This document shows positions 42,929-51,684 of a stretch of DNA of 64,000 nt, one piece after another. The stretch's first letter is position 1. Each line of letters opens with the position of its first letter. This stretch comes from Methylosinus trichosporium OB3b (GTDB taxonomy: Bacteria > Pseudomonadota > Alphaproteobacteria > Rhizobiales > Beijerinckiaceae), in contig NZ_CP023738.1 in the NCBI RefSeq assembly GCF_002752655.1, forward strand, positions 186,001-250,000. The letters are read 5' to 3'. Made by a program: the position numbers and the translations under genes. Under the pieces are notes generated by a model. It searched no databases and was not told where the DNA came from. It worked only from the letters and a program-made list of their open reading frames with translations.

Positions 42929-45900
42929 GCATCACCGCGGCGGCCATCGCCCGTCCCGTGGCCACGAGCCTTCTCATGTTGGGAGTCGTGCTCGCCGGCC
43001 TCTCCGCCTCGCTCCTTCTGCCGAGAGCGCCGATTCCCAATATCGACTTTCCGGTGATCGGAATTACCGCGTCGATGCCGGGCGCGAGCCCGGAGACCAT
43101 GGCGGCCTCGGTGGCGACGCCTCTGGAACGCCGTCTCGGACAGATCGCCGGAGTAACGGAAATGACGTCGTCGAGTTCGCTCGGCTCGACGCGCATCTCG
43201 CTCCAATTCGATCTCGACCGTAATATCGACGGCGCACAACGTGACATTCAGGCAGCGATCGCGGCGGCGCGCGCCGATCTTCCGCAGGCGCTGCGCAACA
43301 ACCCGACCTTTCGCACCTCGAATCCGGCCGAAGTCCCGATCGTGATCTTGGCCCTGTTCTCGGATCGGCTGACCTCGGGGCAGTTGTTCGAGGTCGCCGC
43401 CAATGTTCTGCAGCAGAAATATGCGCAGATCGAGGGTGTGGGCGAGGTCTCGGTCGGCGGCGCGGCTCTGCCGGCGGTGCGGGTCGAGCTCGACGCCCCG
43501 GCGCTATATGCGCATGGCGTCTCGCTCGAGGATGTGCGCGCCGCGCTGCAAGCCGCCAATTTCAACGGACCGAAGGGCTTCATCGACGAGCGCGATCGGC
43601 GCCTGACGCTCTACGCTAATGATCAATCGCGCAAAGCGGCCGACTATGAGGGTCTCGTCGTCGCCTATCGCAGCGGCGCGGCCGTGAAGTTGAAGGACAT
43701 CGCCGATGTCGTCGATTCGGTCGAGGACGTTCGCAACCATGGACTCAGCAATGGCCGGACCGCCGTGCAGATTCGCATCTTTCGGCAGCCGGGCGCCAAT
43801 TTCATCGATGTCGTCGATCGCATCAGGGCTTTGACGGCGCCGCTGGCGGCCGCTCTGCCGGCGGATGTGGAGATGCGCATCGTGCAGGACCGGACCCTGA
43901 CCATTCGCGCATCTCTCCACGAGATCGAATCGACGCTGCTGATCACGGTTCTGCTCGTCGTGCTCGTCGTTTTCCTTTCGCTGCGGGACGCCCGCGCGAC
44001 CTTTCCGGCGAGCGTCTGCGTTCCCGTCTCGCTGATCGGCGCCTTGGGCGTGATGTATCTCCTCGACTACAGCCTCGATAATCTGTCGCTGATGGCGCTG
44101 ACCATCGCCACGGGCTTCATCGTCGACGACGCCATCGTCGTCGTCGAAAATATCGCGCGTCGGATCGAAGCGGGCGAGCCGCCCCGCGCCGCGGCGCTGA
44201 CGGGCGCCCGCGAGGTCGCGCCGACGGTGTTGTCGATGAGCCTCTCGCTGGTCGCGGTGTTTCTGCCGATCCTGTTCATGGGCGGCATCATCGGCCGGAT
44301 GATGCGCGAATTCGCCATGACCTTGTCGGTTGCGATCCTCGTGTCACTGGTCCTTTCGGTCAGCGTGACGCCGATGCTGTGCTCACGCATCTTGCACGGC
44401 CATGCCGGACCTCCGCAATTTTTCCTGCTGCGGTGGAGCGAGCGCGCTTTTTCGGCGCTGCATCGATCTTATGTGCGAACGCTCGATGTCGCGCTGGCGC
44501 GGCCGGGCGTCACATTCGCGACGCTCCTCGCGACGATCCTGCTCAATTTCCATTTGCTCCAGATCATTCCCAAAGGCTTTTTCCCAATTCAGGATTCAGG
44601 ACGAATGCGCGGCGCGATCGTCGCCGATCAGAGCATCTCTTTCGCGGGGATGAAGGAGAAGCTCGTGCAATTCGTTGCGATCCTCGAGGCCGATCCGGGA
44701 GTCGAGTCGGCGTCCGCCGTGATCGGCGGCAGCTTCGGGCCCGGCGGTCCGGTCAATATCGCCGACATGCTCGTGACATTGAAGCCGCTCGACGAGCGCA
44801 AGGCCTCCGCCGACGAGATCATGGCGCGTCTGCGTCCAAAGTTCGCGCGCGTGGGCGGCGCGAGCCTGTTTCTGCAATCGGTGCAGGACATCCGCATGGG
44901 CGGGCGAACCGGCAATGCGATGTTTCAATATACGCTGCTCTCCGACGATCTCGAGCAATTGCGCACATTCGCTCCGCTCATCGTAGAGGCGCTGCGACGC
45001 GACAAGACTCTTGTCGACGTAAGCTCGGATCAACAGGACAGGGGTCTTCGCCGCAGCATTGTGATGGATCGCTCCAAGGCCGCGCGCTTCGGCCTGCCAG
45101 CGAGCGCGATCGACAACACGCTCTACGACGCTTACGGGCAACGCCAAGTCTCGACGATCTACGAGCCGCTCAACCAATATCATGTGGTGATGGAGGTCGC
45201 TCCGAATCTTCAAGGAACCGGGGAATCGCTCGACAATCTCTACATCGGGGCAGACGCCGCCGCGGCGCGGCGTGTGTTCTCCCCGCGCGCTTCGATGAGC
45301 GCGAGAAGCGTCGTCAACAGCGCGCCGGCGCCGATGATTCCGCTGTCGTCGCTCGCGCGCTTCGATGACGGCGTGACGCCGCTGCAAGTCAATCATCAAG
45401 GCCATTTCGCCGCGATCACGATCTCTTTCAATCTGGCCGAGGGTAAGTCGCTGGGCGACGCCGCGAGCGCGATCGCCGCAGAGATCGCCAAATCCGGCGC
45501 GCCCGGCTCGATCCAAGGCGTCTTCTCCGGCAACGCCGCCGGCTACCAAGATGCGCTCGCCAATCAACCCTTGATGATCGCGGCCGCTCTGACCGTGGTC
45601 TATATCGTGCTCGGGATCCTCTATGAGAGCTTCCTGCATCCGCTGACCATTCTGTCGACACTTCCGTCGGCGGGCGTCGGCGCTTTTCTCGCGCTGCTCG
45701 GCTGCGGAACGGAGCTCAGCATCGTCGCCATGATCGGCGTGCTCCTGCTCATCGGCATCGTGAAGAAAAACGCCATCATTCTAGTCGATTTCGCGCTCGA
45801 CGCGGAACGGCGGCGCGGGCTCTCGCCCGAGGCGGCGATACGTGAAGCCTGCCGAACGCGCTTTCGTCCGATTCTCATCACGACTCTGGTCGCATTGTTC

Positions 45901-46080
45901 GGCGCCCTGCCCCTCGCTATCGGTTCGGGTGAGGGGGCAGAAATGCGCCGTCCTCTCGGGATCGCCATCGTCGGAGGGCTGCTCGTCAGCCAGATATTGA
46001 CGCTCTACACCACGCCTGTGGCGTTCTTATATGTCGACCGGCTGAGAAAGATATTCGGACGCCGACCCGCGCGGCTCTAA
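42925..46080 (+). CDS. MdtC-type RND multidrug efflux pump subunit
   Basis: This 1051-residue pump starts at ATG 42925, overlapping mdtB by ATGA. The N-terminus ITAAAIARPVATSLLMLG and PRAPIPNIDFPVIGITASMP are followed by IVDDAIVVVENIARRIEAGE (proton-relay Asp pair), SVTPMLCSRILHGH, IPKGFFPIQDSG and GVLLLIGIVKKNAIILVDFA. It pairs with MdtB in the tripartite efflux complex. The gene ends the operon; the next 288 bp (to 46368) hold no gene I recognise and no clear terminator. Confidence 0.95.
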   Translation: MSITAAAIARPVATSLLMLGVVLAGLSASLLLPRAPIPNIDFPVIGITASMPGASPETMAASVATPLERRLGQIAGVTEMTSSSSLGSTRISLQFDLDRNIDGAQRDIQAAIAAARADLPQALRNNPTFRTSNPAEVPIVILALFSDRLTSGQLFEVAANVLQQKYAQIEGVGEVSVGGAALPAVRVELDAPALYAHGVSLEDVRAALQAANFNGPKGFIDERDRRLTLYANDQSRKAADYEGLVVAYRSGAAVKLKDIADVVDSVEDVRNHGLSNGRTAVQIRIFRQPGANFIDVVDRIRALTAPLAAALPADVEMRIVQDRTLTIRASLHEIESTLLITVLLVVLVVFLSLRDARATFPASVCVPVSLIGALGVMYLLDYSLDNLSLMALTIATGFIVDDAIVVVENIARRIEAGEPPRAAALTGAREVAPTVLSMSLSLVAVFLPILFMGGIIGRMMREFAMTLSVAILVSLVLSVSVTPMLCSRILHGHAGPPQFFLLRWSERAFSALHRSYVRTLDVALARPGVTFATLLATILLNFHLLQIIPKGFFPIQDSGRMRGAIVADQSISFAGMKEKLVQFVAILEADPGVESASAVIGGSFGPGGPVNIADMLVTLKPLDERKASADEIMARLRPKFARVGGASLFLQSVQDIRMGGRTGNAMFQYTLLSDDLEQLRTFAPLIVEALRRDKTLVDVSSDQQDRGLRRSIVMDRSKAARFGLPASAIDNTLYDAYGQRQVSTIYEPLNQYHVVMEVAPNLQGTGESLDNLYIGADAAAARRVFSPRASMSARSVVNSAPAPMIPLSSLARFDDGVTPLQVNHQGHFAAITISFNLAEGKSLGDAASAIAAEIAKSGAPGSIQGVFSGNAAGYQDALANQPLMIAAALTVVYIVLGILYESFLHPLTILSTLPSAGVGAFLALLGCGTELSIVAMIGVLLLIGIVKKNAIILVDFALDAERRRGLSPEAAIREACRTRFRPILITTLVALFGALPLAIGSGEGAEMRRPLGIAIVGGLLVSQILTLYTTPVAFLYVDRLRKIFGRRPARL

Positions 46081-46368
46081 ATGACGGACAGGTAGAACGG
46101 GCGTCGGCGAGGAGGAGCGCTGCGCGCGGTCCACGCCGGGAACCGAGTGAAGCTCTTTGCGGATCGCGCCTGTTTGTCATGGAACGCGATGGACGATCTT
46201 GCGCCTTTCTCTCGAGAGTTGCCGCTACTGAATTCGCCCATGGCGTGAACGAGGCGTTCAGAACACGGAGACCAAAGCGGGAGCGCTCGGCCGGATCCCT
46301 TGATCCGTAGACCCATGACGCGCCGAATCGCTCGAGCGCGCATCATCGCGCATCACCGCTTGTCGCGC

Positions 46369-47202
46369 CTATTTCAGCTCGGGATAGCCCAGACCGACGG
46401 CTTCGCGCTCGAATTCCGCGAGACATTCGTAGGCGTCGACCTGGGGCGTGGAAAAGCCGGCGAGCTCCAACGCATCGCGAATGCCGGTCATTCGTGGATC
46501 GACCATCATCTCATGCAGTGTCTCGGCAATAGCCGCCGCATCGGATGCGCTCGTGCTCACCGCGGTCACAAATGGCAATGACGGGCTGGATTCCGTCTCG
46601 TCGAGAATCCGGTACCGGTCGGACTTGAAGGGACGAAACTTCTCGAACAGTCCCCAGGTCACATTGTCGATCGAGCACATATCGATGCTTCTCTCGTCGA
46701 GACGGTCGAGACTCGCGACATGTCCGCCGGTGATGACAACGGAGGAAAAGAAAGCTCTTCCTCCAGCAATCCGCGCAAGCGACAGTCGCGGCAAGTTCAT
46801 GCCGGAGTTCGACAGCAGGCTGTTGCACCCGAATATCCGCCCGCGCATGTCTTCCAGACAATCGGCGGGATCATCGCTCCTGACCATGAAGAAGGCGCGA
46901 TGAGTGGATCCCACGCATCCAGGAGCCGAATAATGTGGCGTTCCGAGAACGCGTCCTTTATCGCGGTAATGCTTGAACAGCGGATAGCCGCAGGTCTGGG
47001 TGAAGAATACCCCCGGCTCGAGGCCCTCCGGAGCTGCGCATCCTTCGGTCTGGAACTCGATGTCGGCGGTTTCGAGGCCCTTGGCGCAAAGACCGAGTTG
47101 CAAGGCCGCCCAGAAGGCGGCGTTGGCGGCGGCCATCTCGGGAAGACAGTACATCGGCAGGCTGGCCGTCCGACGCGATGGACGCGCTGCATCACGTCGC
47201 AT
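46369..47202 (-). CDS. PhnD/SsuA/transferrin-type substrate-binding protein, no signal peptide
   Basis: This protein is about 277 residues from ATG 47202; ATG 47154 (MYCLPEM) is an alternative. It has the PhnD-like pattern: ASLPMYCLPEMAAANAAFW, FTQTCGYPLFKHYRD, then GTPHYSAPGCVGSTHRAFF and AIVR-like MVRSDDPADCLEDMRGRIF, SNSGMNLPRLSLAR, and ITGGHVASLDRL. No export signal is visible, unlike true transport proteins, so it may be a cytoplasmic sensor or enzyme-associated protein. It is unusually rich in cysteine. The start overlaps the desaturase stop by 11 bp, so translation is coupled. Confidence 0.82.
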   Translation of the reverse strand: MRRDAARPSRRTASLPMYCLPEMAAANAAFWAALQLGLCAKGLETADIEFQTEGCAAPEGLEPGVFFTQTCGYPLFKHYRDKGRVLGTPHYSAPGCVGSTHRAFFMVRSDDPADCLEDMRGRIFGCNSLLSNSGMNLPRLSLARIAGGRAFFSSVVITGGHVASLDRLDERSIDMCSIDNVTWGLFEKFRPFKSDRYRILDETESSPSLPFVTAVSTSASDAAAIAETLHEMMVDPRMTGIRDALELAGFSTPQVDAYECLAEFEREAVGLGYPELK

Positions 47203-48295
47203 GCGTAGGCGCCGTGATGCGCGTCTGCGTCGCAGGGCTGCGCTCGAGCGCAGCCGACTCAGGCAATGACTTCTCGCCGGCGCGGCCGGGCGGGTGGATC
47301 GGGATGAAGTTCGGCGTGGTGAGCCATCGCCGCGCGATCTCGCCGTAACCTCGAAACACGAAGCCGCCGTTGTGCGCTTCGATGCGCTCACGATGCCGGC
47401 GCCAGACATGGGGCAATTTCCACCATGACACCATCGGGAAGAGATGGTGAACGGCATGGAGGTTGTTCCACAAGAACAAAAGCCCGAACACCCAATTGGA
47501 TTCGACCACGGCGGTGCGTTCGCTCGCCCGCTCGCTCCATCGGTGCTCGGTGAAGCTGCGCATCATGCCAAAGACAAAGCTGCTATAGCTGAACTCGACG
47601 AGATACGTCCAAACCGACATTTCGAATAGCTGCGTCACGAGCAGCAGCACCAAGGCTGAGCCGATGCAATGGCGAAACCAAATGCCGGCGTTTGCCATGT
47701 CGCCGACGATCATCTTGCCGGCTTCGTCGATCAAGAGGCGCGGCATTTGCAACAAAGGACCGATGAAGAGCCTTCCAGTGAAGGTCTGGTTGACCGTGAG
47801 CAGCCGCCTCCACAAATCGCCCTGCTCTTTCCAGCTCTCTTCCTCGACATAGTAAGATTCCGGATCCTTTCCTGGATAGGTGACATAGCGGTTGCGATGG
47901 TGCTGTGAATGCAGCCTCCTATAAATTTCGAAAGGACACCACACGCCGATCGGCGCCCAGACGAGCGCGCGACGCAGCCCCTTCGGGATCCCTCGCATGC
48001 CGTGAATCGCCTCGTGCTGCAAAGAGGAATGCCACTGCACGACGTAGCCCGCCAACGGAGCCGTGATCCACCAAGGAAGGCGTTCATGAGAAGCGAGCAG
48101 CAATAGCCAGCTGGCATAGATCGCCGCCGCAACCAGGAGCGTCGGCCCTTCATGCTGCTCGAACCATGAGTTCGCAGCCATATCTCCGGAAATGGCGAGC
48201 TTCAGGTCTTGCGACGCTCCCTCCGAGCCGACTAGGAATTTGTCGCCGCCAATTTCGCCCTCATGATCCGCCGGAATGAAGCGCGAATTTGTCAA
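47192..48295 (-). CDS. Membrane fatty-acid desaturase
   Basis: This 367-residue integral membrane di-iron desaturase has three histidine boxes: HEAIH (about residue 94), HSQHHRNRY (about 128) and HAVHHLFP (about 305). Hydrophobic pairs flank them (ATLLVAAAIYASWLLLL-like and ALVLLLVTQLFEMSVW). It would introduce a double bond, or hydroxylate, a fatty-acyl or related lipid at the inner membrane. It is translationally coupled to the PhnD-like gene, an uncommon partnership. The role of the pair is unknown. Confidence 0.88.
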   Translation of the reverse strand: MTNSRFIPADHEGEIGGDKFLVGSEGASQDLKLAISGDMAANSWFEQHEGPTLLVAAAIYASWLLLLASHERLPWWITAPLAGYVVQWHSSLQHEAIHGMRGIPKGLRRALVWAPIGVWCPFEIYRRLHSQHHRNRYVTYPGKDPESYYVEEESWKEQGDLWRRLLTVNQTFTGRLFIGPLLQMPRLLIDEAGKMIVGDMANAGIWFRHCIGSALVLLLVTQLFEMSVWTYLVEFSYSSFVFGMMRSFTEHRWSERASERTAVVESNWVFGLLFLWNNLHAVHHLFPMVSWWKLPHVWRRHRERIEAHNGGFVFRGYGEIARRWLTTPNFIPIHPPGRAGEKSLPESAALERSPATQTRITAPTHAT

Positions 48296-48608
48296 GCACA
48301 GGTCTCCTTTGTCATGGCGATGCGCTCACCATCAGCGCAGGCCATTCACCGTAGCGACGACCCGGCGCTGAGATGATGCGGAAGCCTGCTTCCCGGGCGC
48401 CTGCGCGGCGCTGTCGTCCGGTGTGAAAGGCGCCGCTTTCGATGCGACTCTAAATATATAGTAACTTGGTGGACAATGTCATTTTTTTGGCCTCCGCCGG
48501 GTCATGGGCGGCAGATCGGCGATCGCGGTCAGATTTCGGTCGGCGTCAGCTCGGGCGTCGCGGAGCGCCCATGCCCGCCTTGAGCGCCGACTCGTCTTCG
48601 TGAGCAGG
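48296..48608. other. Intergenic region upstream of desaturase gene
   Basis: This 313-bp gap has an AT-rich block at 48450-48490 (CTAAATATATAGTAAC and a T-run), the likely promoter of the leftward desaturase-PhnD unit. The rest is GC-rich. I see no gene in any frame. Confidence 0.45.
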
Positions 48609-49136
48609 TCAGTCGCCCGGAGCAAAAGGCGCGAAGCCGTTTCGATTGGGCATCTCGATCTTCGGCAGAGTCGCGGCGTCTACCGTCGCGTCCTCGCCGA
48701 TCACGCCATTGAGATGAAGAAGATAGGCCGTTACCGCATAGACGTCTTCGTCGCGCAACGACTTCGGCGCGTCGAAGGGCATCGCTCTGCGCACATAATC
48801 GAAAACCGTCGTCGCATAGGGCCAATAGCTGCCGACGGTCTTTGTCGCCGGCTTTTGCCCTGCGAGCGCGCCGACGCCGCCGACCAGCCGATCATTCGGC
48901 TTGCCTTCGCCTTTTTCGCCATGGCAAGCGACGCATCTCGCCTCATAGACCATGCGTCCCTCGCGCGCCGTTCCCGAGCCCGGCGGCAGGCCCACGCCGT
49001 CCGGGCCGACGCTGATGTCGAAGCGCGCGATTTCGCTCGGCGCAGCTGATCGACCGAGCCCGGGTCCTTCGGCTCGCGCGGCCGCACAGGCCAAAGCGAG
49101 CAGCAGCGCCAGAGCGGCGGGCTCACGCATAGACAT
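48609..49136 (-). CDS. SoxD-like monohaem cytochrome c of sulfite/sulfur dehydrogenase
   Basis: This 175-residue protein has a signal peptide (LALLLALACAAARAEG) and one haem site, RCVACHGEKGEG. SoxD landmarks are EIARFDISVGPDGVGLPPGS, KTVGSYWPYATTVFDYVRRA, MPFDAPKSLRDEDVYAVTAY, and the likely sixth-ligand region IEMPNRNGF. It is shorter than diheme SoxD and matches the one-haem type. It would accept electrons from the molybdenum subunit encoded just upstream; the genes overlap by 14 bp. Confidence 0.87.
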   Translation of the reverse strand: MSMREPAALALLLALACAAARAEGPGLGRSAAPSEIARFDISVGPDGVGLPPGSGTAREGRMVYEARCVACHGEKGEGKPNDRLVGGVGALAGQKPATKTVGSYWPYATTVFDYVRRAMPFDAPKSLRDEDVYAVTAYLLHLNGVIGEDATVDAATLPKIEMPNRNGFAPFAPGD

Positions 49137-50394
49137 GCGTCACCCTTCCGCTCGCAGCGACACCCCAGCTCGCGATCCCGTTGAAGTGATAGAGCGCTCG
49201 CGCGCCGCGACGCGCGAGCAGCGCTTCGCGCGTCGGCTGCACATTGCCCTCCTCGTCGGTCGCGCGACTCTGCAGCACGGCGGGTCCTCCGTCCCAGCGC
49301 CAGCCGAGCCGAAAGCGCGTCAGCGCCTTCGAAAGGATCGGTTGCTGCAAATGCGCTTCGGCCCAGCTGCGGCCGCCGTCGGCGGACACTTCCACCTTGA
49401 CGATGCGGCCGGCGCCCGACCAAGCGAGTCCGGAGATCTCATAGAGCCCCGGCTCCTTCAACGACAATTCCGGCGAGGGCTGCGTGATGACCGATTTGAC
49501 CTCCATGGCGAAGACGAACTGCAGCGCCGAGCCGTCGGGCCGCAGCAGCGTGTATTTCGCCGTCTCGTCCCGCGTCATCGCCGGCGTCTCGACGAGCTTC
49601 AGACGGCGCAGCCACTTGACCTGCATGTTGCCTTCGTAGCCCGGCAGCAGCAGACGCATCGGATAGCCGTTGGACGGGCGGATGCGCTCGCCATTTTGAT
49701 AGAGCGCGACCAGCGCATCGCCCATCGCCTTGGCGATCGGCACGCTGCGGCTCATTCCGGCCGCGTCGCCGCCCTCGGCGAGGACCCAGAGAGCGGTGGG
49801 ATCGACGCCCGCTTCGTCGAGCAGCGTGGACAGCCTCACGCCCGTCCATTCGGCGCAGGAGACGAGGCCGTGCAGCCGCTGCGCATCGGCGTCCAGCGCT
49901 TCGGTCTGATAGAGCTGCGCGCTATTGCCGCCGCATTCGATGAATGCGATTTGCGACTCCATTGGATAGCGCGACAGGGTCTCGAGCGAGAAGACCAAGG
50001 GGCGCGCGACGAGCCCGTGGATGAGCAGACGGTGCTTGTCGGGATCGATGTCCGGAACGCCGCTGTGGCTGCGCTCGAAATGCAAGCCATTGGGCGTGAC
50101 CATCCCTTGCAGCCGATGCAGCGGCGTGCGTGCGGCGCCAGAGCCCGGCGCGTTCGGCGGGTTGGCGAACACGCGGGCGACGCCGGCCTCGAAGCGCGAG
50201 GGCTGGCCATAGCCGGTGAAGGGCGAGCCCGGAGCGGTCATCCACGGCTCGACCGCGAGCCCCTCGGCGCGCGCCGGCTCCGCCGCGACGGCCCCGGCGA
50301 TTGCGGCGCCGGCGATGAAGGCCCGGCGGTGCATGAGGCCTGCGCCCGCAGCCTGCTCGAGGTCGGGCGTCGGCGTCCTTCGTCTTCGTTTCAT
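49123..50394 (-). CDS. soxC: SoxC-like sulfite dehydrogenase molybdenum subunit
   Basis: This 423-residue protein starts at ATG 50394 and carries an exported-protein signal (HRRAFIAGAAIAGAVAAEPA, Tat-like with a double Arg). Sulfite-oxidase-fold landmarks are PWMTAPGSPFTGYGQPSRFE, the Moco Cys in QIAFIECGGNSAQLY, SCAEWTGVRLSTLLDEAG, and GYPMRLLLPGYEGNMQVKWL with its Arg/Lys anion site. The C-terminal dimer domain has GLAWSGAGRIVKVEVSADGG. SoxC oxidises protein-bound sulfur or sulfite in the periplasm. No soxXYZAB genes are nearby, so free sulfite released from sulfonates is a plausible substrate. Confidence 0.9.
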   Translation of the reverse strand: MKRRRRTPTPDLEQAAGAGLMHRRAFIAGAAIAGAVAAEPARAEGLAVEPWMTAPGSPFTGYGQPSRFEAGVARVFANPPNAPGSGAARTPLHRLQGMVTPNGLHFERSHSGVPDIDPDKHRLLIHGLVARPLVFSLETLSRYPMESQIAFIECGGNSAQLYQTEALDADAQRLHGLVSCAEWTGVRLSTLLDEAGVDPTALWVLAEGGDAAGMSRSVPIAKAMGDALVALYQNGERIRPSNGYPMRLLLPGYEGNMQVKWLRRLKLVETPAMTRDETAKYTLLRPDGSALQFVFAMEVKSVITQPSPELSLKEPGLYEISGLAWSGAGRIVKVEVSADGGRSWAEAHLQQPILSKALTRFRLGWRWDGGPAVLQSRATDEEGNVQPTREALLARRGARALYHFNGIASWGVAASGRVTHVYA

Positions 50395-50565
50395 TTTCGT
50401 CGTCTCGAAAAATTCGCCGCACCGGCCGTGGGACGGCGCGAGCCGCCGGCGGAAAAACCTAGCTATTCTTTGGATATCGCGAAGGAGACGGCGCCGACGA
50501 GCGGGAAACGAAATCGATGATTCCCTCGTCGCCATCGTCCTCGTCGCGACGCTGTGCGCGGCGGC

Positions 50566-51605
50566 TCACTTCTTCGAGGATTTCTCGCTCCTCGTCTTGT
50601 CGAAGAAGCTCGAATCGAAGAGGCCATCGACGCTCGGCGCCTTGTCGGCCACGCCGAGCGTGACCTGATAAGCGAGCAGGGCCTTGGTCGATTCGGTGAT
50701 CGCGTTCGGATCGACGACGAAACGGACGGCGGGCGACGACAGCGATTTTCGAATGGTCGCGCCGTCGACGATGCCCTTGGACAGCGCCGCTTCGATATGT
50801 GGCGCCGCCCGGTCGGGGTTTTTCTGCAGTTCCTCCACGGCGCGGACGAGGCCTCCGACCAACGCTTGAACCTGCTGCGGGTGCTGCTCGAGAAAATCCT
50901 TCGAGACCGCCGCCACAGTGCCCGGCTGACCCGGAAAAAGCTCCGCCCCCCCCCCGCGATCAGCGCGATCTCGGGATTCGCCTTCTGCACGATCGTCAGA
51001 GTCGGCTCGCGCACGGTCGCGGCTTCCACGGCGCCCGCGAGCAGAGCCTGCTGCGTCGCGTCTATGCCGATAGAGACGATCTCGATGTCGGACGGGTCGG
51101 TATGCGTCGCCTCGCGCAGCCAATATTGCAGATTGGCGGCCGGCACCGAGCCGGGCGGCTGGGTTGCGATTCGGGCGGGCCGACCATTGGCGGCCCGGAA
51201 GGCCTTGAAAGCCGCCGCCGGCGCGACCCCTTTCTTGAAGAAGGCTTTGAGCTTGGCGCCGCCGACGAGCACATTCTCGTCCACGGCGAGGGCCGCCACG
51301 ACGCGCAGGTCGATGCCTTTCGCCCGTCCGGCCGCGGCCGGCGCGACTCCCCCGATGTAGATGTCGATGCCGCCGCTCGCCGCCGCCTGCACGATATTGG
51401 GGCCGCTCTCGAAGAGCTTGGTCTGCAGCTCGAGGCCGCCCGCCCGGAGCCAGCCTTCCTTCTCCGCTATGAACAGAGGCGCCGCGCCGATGACCGGGAT
51501 GACTCCAACGCGCGCGGTCACCGTCTCGGCAGCCGAGCCGGTCGCATGGAAGGCGATGGCCATGGCCATCGCGACGAGCTTCTTCGACACCGATCTTCCC
51601 TCCAT
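50566..51605 (-). pseudogene. SsuA/TauA-like binding protein, frameshifted at a G10 tract
   Basis: Residues 1-217 from ATG 51605 form an aliphatic-sulfonate or nitrate-type binding protein: signal AMAMAIAFHATGSAAET, IPVIGAAPLFIAEKEGWLRA, NIVQAAASGGIDIYIGG and TQPPGSVPAANLQYWLREA. At ten consecutive G residues (plus-strand C run 50946-50955) the frame shifts. The conserved continuation AELFPGQPGTVAAVSKDFLE is read in another frame to a stop at 50566. One more G, or two fewer, restores a normal protein of about 346 residues. It is divergent from the matching permease and ATPase genes. It could be a sequencing error, a true mutation or phase variation. Confidence 0.82.
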
Positions 51606-51645
51606 CTCGGATCGCGATGCGCGCGAGTTTGCGTCGATATGACGA

Positions 51646-51672
51646 TTTAGTCTATAGTTTAAATGGACTGAA
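51646..51672. promoter_or_regulatory. Inverted repeat in the divergent SsuA-like/DUF3604 promoter
   Basis: TTTAGTC (51646-51652) and GACTGAA (51666-51672) form a dyad with six of seven pairs matching, centred on an AT-rich spacer. The gap between the two divergent starts is only 79 bp, so one operator could control both transcription units. Confidence 0.4.
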
Positions 51673-51684
51673 GGAGCGCTCGAA

